From assembly GCF_010389155.1 (NCBI RefSeq), contig NC_057768.1, positions 16,427,664-16,491,663 of the forward strand: DNA of 64,000 bases, in the 5' to 3' direction. How positions within the stretch are numbered: position 1 is the first letter of the stretch; every line of letters begins with the position of its first letter. The translations under genes and the position numbers were made by a program. The stretch comes from Erigeron canadensis. Its lineage: Eukaryota; Streptophyta; Magnoliopsida; Asterales; Asteraceae. The notes under the pieces are model-generated. The model did not search any database. It saw only the letters and a program-made list of their open reading frames with translations, and was not told the DNA's origin. Shown here in pieces: positions 53,000 to 64,000 of the stretch.

Positions 53000-54457
53000 A
53001 CCAACAAGATGTTCAAAAGCTTTTACATCCATAGGTTTAGTAAAAATGTCAACGAGTTGCTTGTCAGTGGGAATCAAATGGATTTAAATGTAATTTTTCA
53101 TAACATGATCGCGAATAAAATGATACCTGATATCAATGTGTTTCATCTTGGAGTGCATGACTGGATTGTTGGAGATAGCAATGGCATTGGTATTATCACA
53201 AAATATTGGAGTTTTTGAATACTTAATACCATAATCAAGCAACTGGTTCTTCATCCAGAGTATCTGAGCACAACAACTGGCTGCAGACACATACTCATCT
53301 TCAGCAGTTGATTATGAAACTGAAGTTTGCTTCTTACTGGTCCAGCTGACCAATTTGCCACCAAGGAAATGACATCCACCAGTAGTGGATTTCCTGTCTA
53401 TCTTACAACCTGCATAATCTGAATCTGAATAACCCATTAGATCCATGCCTGAGCCTTTGGAGTACCAAAGACCCAAATTGGGGACACCCTTAAGGTATTT
53501 CAGTATGCGTTTTACAACAAGCATATGAGATTCTTTTGGATTAGACTGATATCTGGCACATAAACATGTTGCAAACATTATGTCTGGTCTACTGGCAGGT
53601 AAATACATCAGTGAACCTACCATTCCTCTATAAACAGTGGAGTTCACTAGTTTTCCATCTGGATCTGAGTCCAAAGTGAGTGGTGCAGAAATTGGAGTGG
53701 GTTTAGATGGTGAAGAGTTTATATCATATTTCTTTAAAAGATCTCTAACATATTTTTCCTGATTAATAAAAATATCATCATTTGTTTGTTTAATCTGGAG
53801 TCCTAGAAAATATGTTAATTCACCCATTAAACTCATTTCGTATTCAGAGGACATGATTTTTAAAAATTTCTTGCACATGTTTTCATAAGTAGACCCAAAA
53901 ATAATATCTTCAGCATAAATTTGTACCAGTAGAAGATTACCTTTTTCACGAAGAATAAATAAGATATTGTCAATTGCACCTCTTTTGAAACCATGTTTCA
54001 GCAAATGTATAGTCAGAGTATCATACCAGGCACATGGGGCTTGTCTTAGACCATAAAGTGCTTTGTCTAGACGATACACCCAATGAGGATGTTTTTCATC
54101 AATAAAGCCTGGTGGTTGCTTGACATAAACTTCTTCTTCCAATTTTCCATTTAAAAACGCACTCTTTACATCCATCTGGTAGACCTTGAATTGATGATGA
54201 GCAGCAAATGCTAAGAAAATTCTGATCGCTACAAGTCTAGCCACTGGAGCAAATGATTCATCAAAATCGACATATGACTGGCAGTACCGTTGTGCTACCA
54301 GTCTGGCCTTATTTCTGATGACGTGGCCATCTCCATCTACCTTGTTCCTGAAGACCCATCTTGTTCCAGTTGGTTCTTTCTTGCTAACTGGGAAAGGAAC
54401 CAGGTACCATACCTTGTTCCTTTCAAACTGGTGTAACTCTTCTTGCATAGCTATCAC
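53000..54457 (-). pseudogene. S2 reverse transcriptase and RNase H
   Basis: Open from 54457 to 53312: [35 protein letters not shown], then [10 protein letters not shown] where the catalytic YVDD should be, so the first catalytic Asp is Glu and its neighbour Ala. The RNase H part is split by TAA near 53311 (before STAEDEYVSAAS) and by a stop after NY/I near 53084. Unlike S1, this copy has lost the polymerase motif itself. Confidence 0.8.
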
Positions 54458-54871
54458 CTAGTTTGGATCTTCCATAGCCTCGTCAATTCTTCGGTTCTAT
54501 CAGTGATAAGAAGCTGACATATAAACATTGTTCACTGGAGGCTCTTCTGGTCTGAACACCTCTACTGGAGTCACCTATGATCTGATCAACAGGATGATCT
54601 TTTGTCCACTTAGAGTAATGACCAGGATTATTTCGAACAACAATATCAGTGCAAGTATTCAGTTGATTTCCCTCTAAATTTGCTTCAGGAAGAGGGTCTT
54701 GCCAGACTAGCTCAATATCTTCATCTGAATCAGAAAGATCACGATTTGCATCATGAAATTCTTTGGTTGAGGGTATTTCTTGAAGTACTAGTTCAGTATC
54801 AATTGAAACTGATACTGAAGGATTAGTGCAGACATCTGATCCAATAACAAGTTCAGAGGGTAGTTTGAAAC

Positions 54872-56327
54872 TTATTGAAAGATAGAAAGGAATATTACTG
54901 GGGGTTTCTTAGATAAAACAGGTTCCATATCAGGATGACTGGAAACTTCTTCAGATGAATCTTTATTGTAGTTGATAGGATCTGATTCATAGAAGATAAT
55001 TGGATTTTCTGGGGGAGAATTAAGGGTTGGCTTTTTATTGATTGCATTGTTTAATTCATCAAATGTGACGTGAATTGACTTCTGAACCCTTTCCAATCTC
55101 TTGTTGTAGACTCTGAAGGATTTGCGAATGGCTGAATATCCTAAGAAGTATCCTTCATCAGCTTTGGCATCAAATTTGCCTAACTGACTGGAGTCGTTAA
55201 GGATATAGGCTGGACATCCAAAAACGTTAAAATAACCAATATTTGGTTTTCTATTTCTTAACACTTCATAGGATGTCTTCTTGTGTTGCTTCACATACAT
55301 AGATCGATTCTGGGTATGGCATGCAGTTGCAATTGCCTTAGCCCAGAAACTGGTAGGAAGACCAGATTCATCGAGCATACTTCTGGCAGCTTCTATCAGC
55401 GTTCTGTTCTTTCTTTCTACAACTCCATTCTCCTCTGGAGTTCGTGCTGATGAGAAGTTTTGAGAGATGCTAGTGTCAGTACAAAATTTTTCCAGAGTTG
55501 CATTCTGAAATTCTGTTCCATTATCACTTTTTAACTAACACACTTTTCGCTTATATTTGAGTTCAATTTGCTTGATAAGAGCGATGATTTCTGCAGCAGC
55601 TTCACTTTTTGACCTAAGAAAGATTACCCAACAAAATCTGGAGTATTCATCAACTATCACCAGGGTATATCTTTTACTAGCACGAGTCTGAACATTCACT
55701 GGACCAAAAAGATCCATATGAAGCATATGAAGAGGTTCAGATATGCTAAAATTCTGCTTGGTCTTGAAACTGGCACGTTTCTGCTTTCCCATCTCACATC
55801 CTGGACATGGCCTTTACTTTTTGAAGGAAACCGAAGGTATCCCATAGTTGTTTTCTGGACAACTTATTGATATTTTTGAAATTTAAATGGGATAACCTTT
55901 TGTGCCATAACCAGTTTGTGTCTTCATCAGCCTTGGTATAGAAACACTGCTCTGAAGGAAAGCTTTCCATATCCATCACGTACACATTCCCTTTTCTAGG
56001 AGCAATCAATACTACCTTCCAATCCTTATTAAATACGAGGCCTTGAGTGATGTTAAACAACACTTGGTAGCCATCATCACACAGTTGGCTCACACTTATC
56101 AGGTTATATTACAAACCATTAACATAAGCCACCCATCTGAATTTGATTCGACCATTATTCAGGACACCATATCCCTCAGTCTTTCCAGAACCATCATTTC
56201 CAAAAGTAATGGAGGGTCCATCAGAAACCACGAACTCCTTCAGCAGGGTCTTACATTCGGTCATCGTCCTGCTAGCTGCGCTGTCAAGATACCAAATATA
56301 TTTCTTTCGATCGCCCTGCACATCCAC
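54872..56327 (-). pseudogene. S2 protease and integrase
   Basis: The protease reads WYLDSAASRTMTECK, with the same D-S-A as S1. GAG-pre-integrase zinc region: HKRLSHLNFKN (about 55890). The integrase core has LHMDLFGPVNVQTRA, a TAG at 55537-55535 (VC*L; Gln in S1), SDNGTEF, and HTPE-type ARTPEENGVVERKNR. GYFLGYSAIRKSFRVYNKR ends the core. A frameshift near 55830 and the stops make it non-functional. Confidence 0.8.
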
Positions 56328-56335
56328 CAGACAGA

Positions 56336-57601
56336 TTAGTTAGTTTTGGGAACCCATCGACTGATGGGTTCTCTGGATCCTGCCATATGGATCCTTGGAG
56401 GTATCTGGTTGAGTTCACTTTCTTCAACAGTAGTCTTAGTTGAAAAGACCACTAGGGTTGACAGTTTTGAAACCTTTTTCTTATTTTTTTCAACAGGAGC
56501 AACATTTTTATCTTTCTTTGAAAAAGGTTTGGAATTTTGTTTTGGACCAGATGAAGTACCCTCAAAGTTGTTTAATCTTGCATTACAGCTTTGAACCTGA
56601 CGAGCCAATAGTTGAAATTGACTCTCTATCCTTAACAAAGTTATTTCTTCAGATGAGACCCCAGCCTTTCCAGATGACTGGACTTTTGGCTTAGGTATGG
56701 CAACATTCTTCTTTTTCTGAACCTGGGGTTCTTTAGAAAAGGATTGAGGCAAAGGTTTATTCTGCTTAACCTTTTTGACTGGAGCAGTCATCTGGGGTGC
56801 TCCAGTTTTGACCTCAGAAAATTGAACTGGTGGAATAACACTAGTTTTGGGGGTCTTGGGTTCATCATAAATGGTACTGGGTTTGAACGGCCAATTACTG
56901 GAATTAAAGCTGCAACATGGGTATTTCCATCTAAATAGGCACATTTTTGAGATGTAAATTGATTAACTCCAGCATCATATGGCTTTCTTGTTTCAAGCCA
57001 TGATTTAGTTACCCGTTTTTCTTTTTCTAAGATTATTTCCAAGTCTTGTTTTTCTTGTACTAGTTGTTTAGTGACCAAAACTTGTGCTTTAAAGGCTAAT
57101 TCAATACCTTGAAGTTCTTTTAACTTAGATTGTAAGTTTGACATTTCAGAGAAATCTGTTTCAAAATTATTTGTCATTTCAGATCGAACAGTTTCTACAA
57201 AGATTAAATCAGAGTTTAGAGCTTTAGCAATGTCCAATTTTAATTCAGGATCAACCTCCTTATCATAATCAATTACCTTTTTAATGACAATGTCCACCCA
57301 TCTTCCAGATGTGACATCTTCTTTCACTAGATGCTCTTGATCATCCAGAGCCATATATCAACAATCTCTTTCCTCTTCATCATCAACTGATGAGTCATCA
57401 GAGGGAACCCACTTTTCTTCAGCAACCATGCATTGATTATTATTATTTTCTGCAGACATGAGAGCAATTTGAGCCTTAAGATTTTTGTATTTTAACTTGT
57501 AGCTATCATCAGGCTTGTTATATGAAGTAGATGGACCAGACTGGGATACAAACTGTTTTGACTTGCACTCCTTCATGAAATGACCTTTCTGCCACACTTA
57601 A
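56336..57601 (-). pseudogene. S2 gag, C-terminal part
   Basis: Starts inside the zinc knuckle (WQKGHFMKEC at 57597, where S1 has CGRKGHFMKEC after its first cysteines) and continues with the acidic, coiled-coil-like region (SKLKELQGIELAFKAQVLV) and a Lys-rich tail (KKVKQNKPLPQSF). Breaks: TGA near 57357 and a frame change near 56900. The N-terminal half is not in the window. Confidence 0.75.
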
Positions 57602-59403
57602 TGTAACAACCCTACTTTTTAAACATTATATACGTGCTAGTTAGGTTGTCTATATTCCCGCAAGCCATAGTTATACTTGAAGCTAGTAGATAATGCCCCT
57701 GAATTAACAATCTAAAGCCATTGTTAGTGTTATGTTCAATTCAATAAAATGCCATTGAACAAAATTTTAATTGATATTTAATCAATTTATAAATAATAAT
57801 ATAAGTCTCACAAGTTGAGCTAGCAATTAAAAATACTTGTAAATGCCCAACAATTTAACCATCAAGCCAACTAACTAATATTTGGTCATGGAAATAGTAT
57901 GAGCATCTTGAAATACTTGTAAGTTCTTTATGTACTTAAAATGCTGAATAATAATAAGTATATATATATATATGAATAATATAAATACAAGATTTATAAC
58001 CAATGAACCATGTAAAAAACTAAAACACCCAAAATATGTATATATACATACACATTTACACGGCATACACACACACACACATAAACTTGTATTTTGAGCT
58101 AGTAAATAAATCCCGTTTGGCAACTAAATCACACATGCAACTTATGTAAATAAAATGTGTACTTATACACTAGATTTTTATACAAAAAAAAAGGAAAACC
58201 CTTTCCTCTCCCCCTTATTCCAACCGGCCCCAACACCACTCCCCACTCATTTTTGATTTCAAAATCTTCATCCACTTTTCTCCTAGTAGCTCTAAACTTT
58301 TCACACATTTCACACACAAACATTTACTCTCTAAAGAAAAACCTTCTTTTCTCCTTCTTGATTCGGCTCAATTAAACAAGAAAAAGGGGCAAGAAAAATC
58401 CATCTAAACACTTGTTAATAATAAGGGTTTAGGTTAGATTGTTTAAGGGTTATAGTAAGCTAAGGATTTAAGATTGTTTGAAGGTTAACAAGGGTTTTTG
58501 GAGCCTCTTAAGCCACGAATTTTCTGCCAGATTTCCATCATCTAAAAGTGTTCTTCAAATATATATATCTTCATCTCTTTACTAGACAAATCTTATTCTT
58601 GTTCATATGAAAAAGGTTTATCAAAAGATTATGTTTTCCTTATGTTTTCTTTTGAATATACACTTGATGAGGGCAAAGTTGATAGGATCTTTCTTTCCAT
58701 GCTCATGCATGTTGAATCCATGAAGAAAGATCCAAGGATTCAACTAGTTTAAGACCCAAAAGTGTATATATAAATTATATAACTTTTAAAATGATTTTTC
58801 CTTTGAAAGATGGTCATATTTATATATATATTGAAGTTATATTTTCTGGAAAATTTCATGAAAAGATGTATTTGATGTTGTCTTGTTAGATACATAAAAG
58901 TTTGCATCAAAAAGTGTGGTTATATAGTGATAGTTATATTTTTCTGGAAATGTTCATAAAAAGAATATTTTTATATTGCTGAATGAAAGTATGATGAAGA
59001 TTTATTGTAAAAATATTGAGATAATTGCATGTTTGTTAGATTTAAGAAAGTTGGATCTTTTGTTGGATTATGAGATGAGGCTAGGTTTGTTCCAAGTGAA
59101 AAATAGGTTAAAAGTTATGTTAATATTCTGGAAAAAAACTGTAAAATGTCAAGGATATAAAGCTTAAATCAAAACTTGTTAAAATATGCTTGAAATCGTA
59201 AACCGAAAGCTTGCAAAAATGCATTTTGAGCACACACATGCACCATAATCTTATGGCCAAGAAAATATGATGAAACTACTGGAAATAATGTGTTTCAAAA
59301 GTATAAAAGTCAAGTCATTTGATGCCTGGCAAGATTAAGCTCAAAAATCACCTTTTCTGGTCAAATAATCACTAACCGAAAGCACAAAATTACACATATC
59401 ACA
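57602..59403 (+). mobile_element. Gypsy-type LTR G3, left part
   Basis: Begins TGTAACAACCCTAC exactly where the S2 gag is broken, a start typical of long plant Ty3/gypsy LTRs. Non-coding, with a CT-rich leader-like stretch near 58195-58350. It is interrupted at 59403 by solo LTR G2 and continues at 62002 past the window end. Orientation is inferred from TG-start and the later 'ctatgaactcactcaa' block. Confidence 0.6.
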
Positions 59404-61996
59404 TGTAACACCCGTCGTTTGAAAATAAAGATTTCCAAAAACTTTTGCCTAACGGCGTCAAAGAAAGCGGAATTAAACTTTAAAAGTCCAAACCAACAAA
59501 ATCTGTTTGGTTTATTCATTAAATGGTGTTATTAGCCATATCATCAAAACATGTCTAAATGGAAATCCATCGGTTGCCCAACATTAAACAACCAAGCACA
59601 TCATCAAACAAGTCATTATGATCTAAACATAAAGCAAATGTCTAAAGCGAGCAGCCACTATGGGTAAACTATAGCCAGCTTCAAAATCATCTACCCGTGC
59701 CTCACATCTTCTCACATCTACCTGCTCACTATTGTTGGACCTGAGGGTACAACACATTTAAAAGAGCAAGTGTTAGCTAACGAATTAGATAAGTAAGATA
59801 ACACATAATTTATAAAACGTCTGTCCATTTAAAACATTATATAAAAGTCATATTAAGTCGTTAAGGCACATATCATCGAACATATCATCTCATATACATA
59901 TCATAACATCAACATCATTCATATTAGGATGGGTCATCCTAATGTGCCTAGTCATCTTTTGCATCATCACATATCACATCTGAACATCTTTATAATTGTG
60001 ACATAAGTCACGCATCTTGTATAACATATACATCATTATAAGTGAGACATAAGTCACACCCGACTAGATGAACAACCTTACAGCTGTACATCAATGTCGT
60101 TAAGGAATGGCAAGCCAATTCCAGGAGTAATCCGTATGTTCAAGGACAATGGGGCTGGTAAGACCTCCCGTATTATTCTTCACGTTGTACCTCGTTGCAA
60201 GGAGCCACCCGAGCAACCACATCAACGCACTTAACAGGGCTAGGGCAAGTACGGGTTAAGCTTAACACTTTCACATCAAATTTACGAGCTCGATTTCACA
60301 TCACATATAGTTTAGGTGTTTACACAACCTAAACAATCATCACATATACATCTTTTACGTTTGGGCCCTTAAACGTGCACGTGTCATGGCAACTTAATAA
60401 TTCTAGTGAACTAGATGAACAAGCCATGTAATCATGCACATTTCACATATCAACATCATACATCACATTTCATAGCATTTCATTTCATATCATCACATCT
60501 CATATCATTGCATAACATTTCATAGCATATCATTACATATCGTATCCTTGCATAACATTTCATAGCATATCATTACATATCATATCATAACGTCACATAT
60601 CTTTGGGGTAGCATTTCAGGCTTCAATATGCATATACATAACCCATATCACCTCCCGTGTAATCCCGATTAAGCATAAGTATACAAGATATCAATTGGGA
60701 AGTTATTATATGAAAACTATGTTTTTTTTGAACCCTCAGCGTGTCAAAGTAGTGTATCTTACCTCGTAGAAGCGTACAACAAATGATAACATAAGTTACC
60801 GAACTTTGCAAGTGTTCTCGACTACCTATAATCAACATAGGACCGAATTATGAGTATAACGAGACTAAACTGACCTACAGTCTAAATACGTGTCACATAC
60901 CTTGTAATTACCATCACTCCAGATAATAGTCCCTTTTTGACTATTACCCCTGGTAAGTTGTCTCTTTTTGTCTACTTCGAGACTATTATCCCAGGTAGTT
61001 AGTCTCTTTTTGTCTATTCTCAACTTTTGTCTATTTCTAGACTATTACCCCAGGTAGTTAGTCTCTTTTTGTTTATTCTCAACTTTTGTCTATTTCTAGA
61101 CTATTACCCCAGGTAGTTAGTCTCTTTCTGTCATTTTTCTCAAAAACGGGTTTTACACCAAAAAGAAGACTCTTTTAAGGCCTAATGATGCAACGAAATC
61201 ATTGATTAACTCCTACTTGATTTACATCACAATAACAAACGTTTTAGGTTACCGAATCGACAAAACGGACGATTTTCAATAGATTAACACACCCTATGGT
61301 CCAGATCTGATATGACACCCATAATGACTCCATTATATCATAAAAATATCAATAACAACAAGATTATACCTTCCGGAATCTCCAACACACCAATAGATTG
61401 CAATAACGGTTACCGGGTAACCCGAAATCAACGATTCTAGCAACGAAAAGCATATAATCGATCAAGACCAGGTATGAACAAATTGAATAGATGGAAATGA
61501 TCAAAAATCAGTAATGATTGCAATCTATACCTTGAAGATGCTTAGAAGATCGAAATATAAGCCCTAGATCTCTCCGAATCGACCCGAAATCGATGGAATT
61601 GAACAAGGAATTTATTGTGGCACAAGAGAGCGGTTAGGGTTCAAAGAGAAGGTGATAATATCAGTAGTTAGAGGCTAATGACCATCTCCTACACCCTAAT
61701 CCCGGTTTTTAGTTTAACCCTATGTCAAAACTAGTCCCTAAGCTTCCAAACGACTCATATTTAGCTCAAAACACCTATAGGGAAATAGTTACAACTTGTT
61801 AAACACTTCAAGCACCTTTAAAGGCATATAAATACACCTTAAACACATTAGTACATCAATCACTAAGGCATTAAAGCCTTAGACATATAGCACATTAAAC
61901 ACTTCTAAGCATTAAATCTCCCAAAGACTTAACGGACATACAGTGTTGACTTAACGACTCAAGTTAACTGTTAATTAAAAAGTTTGGGATGTTACA
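59404..61996 (+). mobile_element. Solo gypsy-type LTR G2
   Basis: 2593 bp from TGTAACACCCGTCG to gtttgggatgttaca, flanked by a perfect 5-bp duplication TCACA (59399-59403 and 61997-62001). There is no internal coding region. It contains simple repeats of 'catatcattacat' type (60430-60600) and a 59-bp tandem array (60920-61130). Confidence 0.85.
60920..61130 (+). repeat. Tandem array, about 59-bp unit, three to four copies
   Basis: Units share 'gactattaccccaggtag' followed by 'tagtctctttttgtctatt'. Copies start near 60981, 61039 and 61098, with a more divergent one before. Confidence 0.85.
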
Positions 61997-62001
61997 TCAC
62001 A

Positions 62002-64000
62002 CCACCACCACTCTCACAACTTGAACCATCAAAATATGATGTACTTTCTGGACAAAATGAAACAAGAGCAAAAATCCCTTTTGAAGTACCTAAATTGCTT
62101 AAGAAATGAGGCTTAAAATGTTATTTCGGTAAACGATTTTTATGTTTAAAAATCCTCAAATTACAAAGACACAAGAGAGGTTGAATTGATATAAAGTTTT
62201 TTAGATATAAGTTGCCTAAAAGGCCTGGAATTTTTGGACAAAAGCTTTTGTGGTGATTTGTAGGAATTTCTTTGATTTAATGAATTAAAATGACAATTAA
62301 AAGATATATAAATTAATTAATAAATTGTATAAATTATGAATCTGATCAAAATTACATAACCAATGTTGAAAGTGACCAAAACCTACTGGGGAAAAATAAT
62401 TATAAGTAAAGGAACAAGAACTATACAATTTAAAGGTAAATTATTAAGTAAAAATCACTAATTAATCACTATTAGTAAATAATTAAATAGAAGTGCATAA
62501 ATATAAGTATAAATCATAATATTTTAAATCAAGAAGCATAAAAATCTGTAAATAATCCATATAAAATTATTCATGAATCTTAAATACAATTTAAGAACCT
62601 AAAAATAATTATAAGTAATTATTTAATTAATAAATCCATAAAATAAATAAATAATTAATTAAATAATATTAAATCAAATAAATATAAATAAATCAGTAAA
62701 AATATATCAACATCCATATTATAAGAACACAAATGCCAAATATTATATTTAAACAAAGTATGCAATGGAAATTATATATAAAACAAAGTCAAACTACCCA
62801 ATTTCCAATAAACGTATAAAATCGTACAAATAACCTTCACCACCAAACATCTTCCAACTAAATTATGTGAACAATATAATGCACTTGAATTCAATAATTA
62901 AACAACAACCAAAGATGGACAAGTCTACTAGCTACATCTCATGATCTAGTTTACTAGTTCATGCAACACACACTTACGTTGTGTATATTTGAATACCATG
63001 GTTTAGGCTTGCTTAAGGGACTACACCACTAGGCGCTCTTCACGCATTTGAATAGCTCTATATCACTCTCGAAACAAGTGAGTCATAGCCCCCTTTCAAA
63101 CTGTTTTATGTGTTTAACTATCGGGGTGAAAAGCATGATATATATACATATATATGAAATGATTCTTGATAATATGAATATGAAATGGAATTGTCTTGTA
63201 TGTTCAATGTGATAAATGTTTTATGATGAGCTTGAGTTCTGTCAACCCGTTTTCTTTCAGTACACTACTATTTACTCCGATAGTGGAGGCCTGTAGTTAG
63301 ATAGTTGCGCAGCTAGGTTTCGTCCACCCACCCGGAGTGTAACGGTGGAAGGTTGGTTGCCTTTGTGACGACCTTCTCTTCCAGTCCAACCGGAGCGGTG
63401 TTCTAGCTACCTTAAATTAAATGGTCGTCTCCATGGCGCGACCCTACTTATAAATAAAGCACTTGATTGGCAGCTTGTGCTATGAAATGAAATAATATAT
63501 TATTTGGATATGAAAATGGTAGTAGTAGTGGCTCAAGCATTTATTCATCAAAATTTACTTGAAATATGCCCCCGTGGCTAAACGAAATCAATGTTATTAT
63601 GTTGGATATTATGAATTGAACATACGTTTTTGGAAATGAATATTTTGGAAGAATACTTGGAAGTTTTATGACTCATTATCTCTAATTATATTGGAATAAA
63701 CATATGTTGTTAGTTAAAAACCTATGAACTCACTCAACTCTCGTAGTTGACACTTTTTCTTCATGCTTTTCAGATTTAGAGCATTAGGTTCATAGCTTGG
63801 ACCGCCTCTTGGACCTTGTTTGCTTGTTATTCGGTGGACTTGTAATGCAAACAATTTGTCTTTCATTTATGGATTATAGCTATGTAATGGATTCTAAAAC
63901 GTCATCTTGAACTTATTGTCTTTTGATTTCGAATGATATTTGAAACTTAATGTTGATGTTTTATCTTTAAATCTTTTGTACCATGTCGTTCTGTAGCACT
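62002..64000 (+). mobile_element. Gypsy-type LTR G3, right part (runs off the window)
   Basis: Continuation of G3 after the G2 duplication. Contains blocks I associate with asterid gypsy LTRs: 'gagtcatagccccctttcaaactg' near 63080, a GC-richer stretch at 63290-63450, and 'cctatgaactcactcaactctcg' at 63720-63745. No ORF. The terminal TTACA was not reached. Confidence 0.55.

Larger units (their letters stand above)
52407..57601 (-). mobile_element. Sirevirus-like Ty1/copia element S2
   Basis: Sister copy of S1 on the same strand, colinear from the 3' tail to gag. The 3' LTR is cut to about 40 bp: minus strand TGTTAGTG starts at 52447, then the G1 LTR end follows. At the other side the gag is broken inside the zinc knuckle at 57601 by the insertion of a gypsy-type LTR. 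The remaining gag and 5' LTR, if any, lie beyond this window. Confidence 0.85.

Noticed and set aside
58129..58375. Small ORFs around 58129-58375 as a host leader or peptide gene
   Set aside because: They lie in the gypsy-type LTR leader-like stretch and have no conserved feature on either strand.

Overview
This is a plant nuclear window, AT-rich and dominated by transposable elements. Two apparently intact host genes lie in the left quarter. One is a five-exon mitochondrial complex I gene (NDUFA12/B17.2 type, + strand, 3479-11960). The other is a single-exon CC-NB-LRR resistance-type gene (- strand, 13165-15852). The introns, plant Ty1/copia, PIF/Harbinger, hAT and MULE families and the NLR point to a dicot. 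Asteraceae is my best guess, from recalled similarity only.

Layout: 1-3478 is non-coding, with a LINE-like 3' end, a 685-bp foldback element and a 270-280-bp direct duplication just upstream of NDUFA12. 3479-11960 is NDUFA12. Its second intron is about 6.1 kb and holds a 1.1-kb non-autonomous hAT (8-bp TSD) and a gag-only copia element (5-bp TSD) that itself carries a solo LTR (5-bp TSD). 12436-12880 is a possible Helitron relic. The NLR follows, and 94 bp upstream of its start codon sits a complete but coding-dead copia element (15947-20675, TSD ATAGT) that carries a Tourist MITE in its gag. 20993-24175 holds a decayed Harbinger ORF1 and a Mutator-like/foldback element filled with a minisatellite. 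25669-26346 is a gag-like/Harbinger chimeric ORF.

26767-33908 is a Sirevirus-like copia (S1, - strand) with one LTR. 34120-36734 is a dead Harbinger element, 36738-38430 a copia fragment, 38431-41187 non-coding with a third foldback, and 41188-42741 a MULE-type ORF fragment with an internal duplication. 43199-46128 is an LTR plus gag of a related copia (S3, + strand). 46562-50958 is a structurally complete PIF/Harbinger transposon (TIRs, TAA TSD, Myb-like ORF1, three-exon transposase) inserted in an older gypsy-type LTR. Its D-x-G-Y catalytic aspartate appears to be histidine. 52407-57601 is a second Sirevirus-like copy (S2). 57602 to the window end is a gypsy-type LTR interrupted by a 2.6-kb solo LTR (59404-61996, TSD TCACA).

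The two host genes are convergent and unrelated in function. The rest is nested transposition, whose order can be read from the target-site duplications. I found no tRNA, rRNA or CRISPR. All family calls come from motif reading without database searches.
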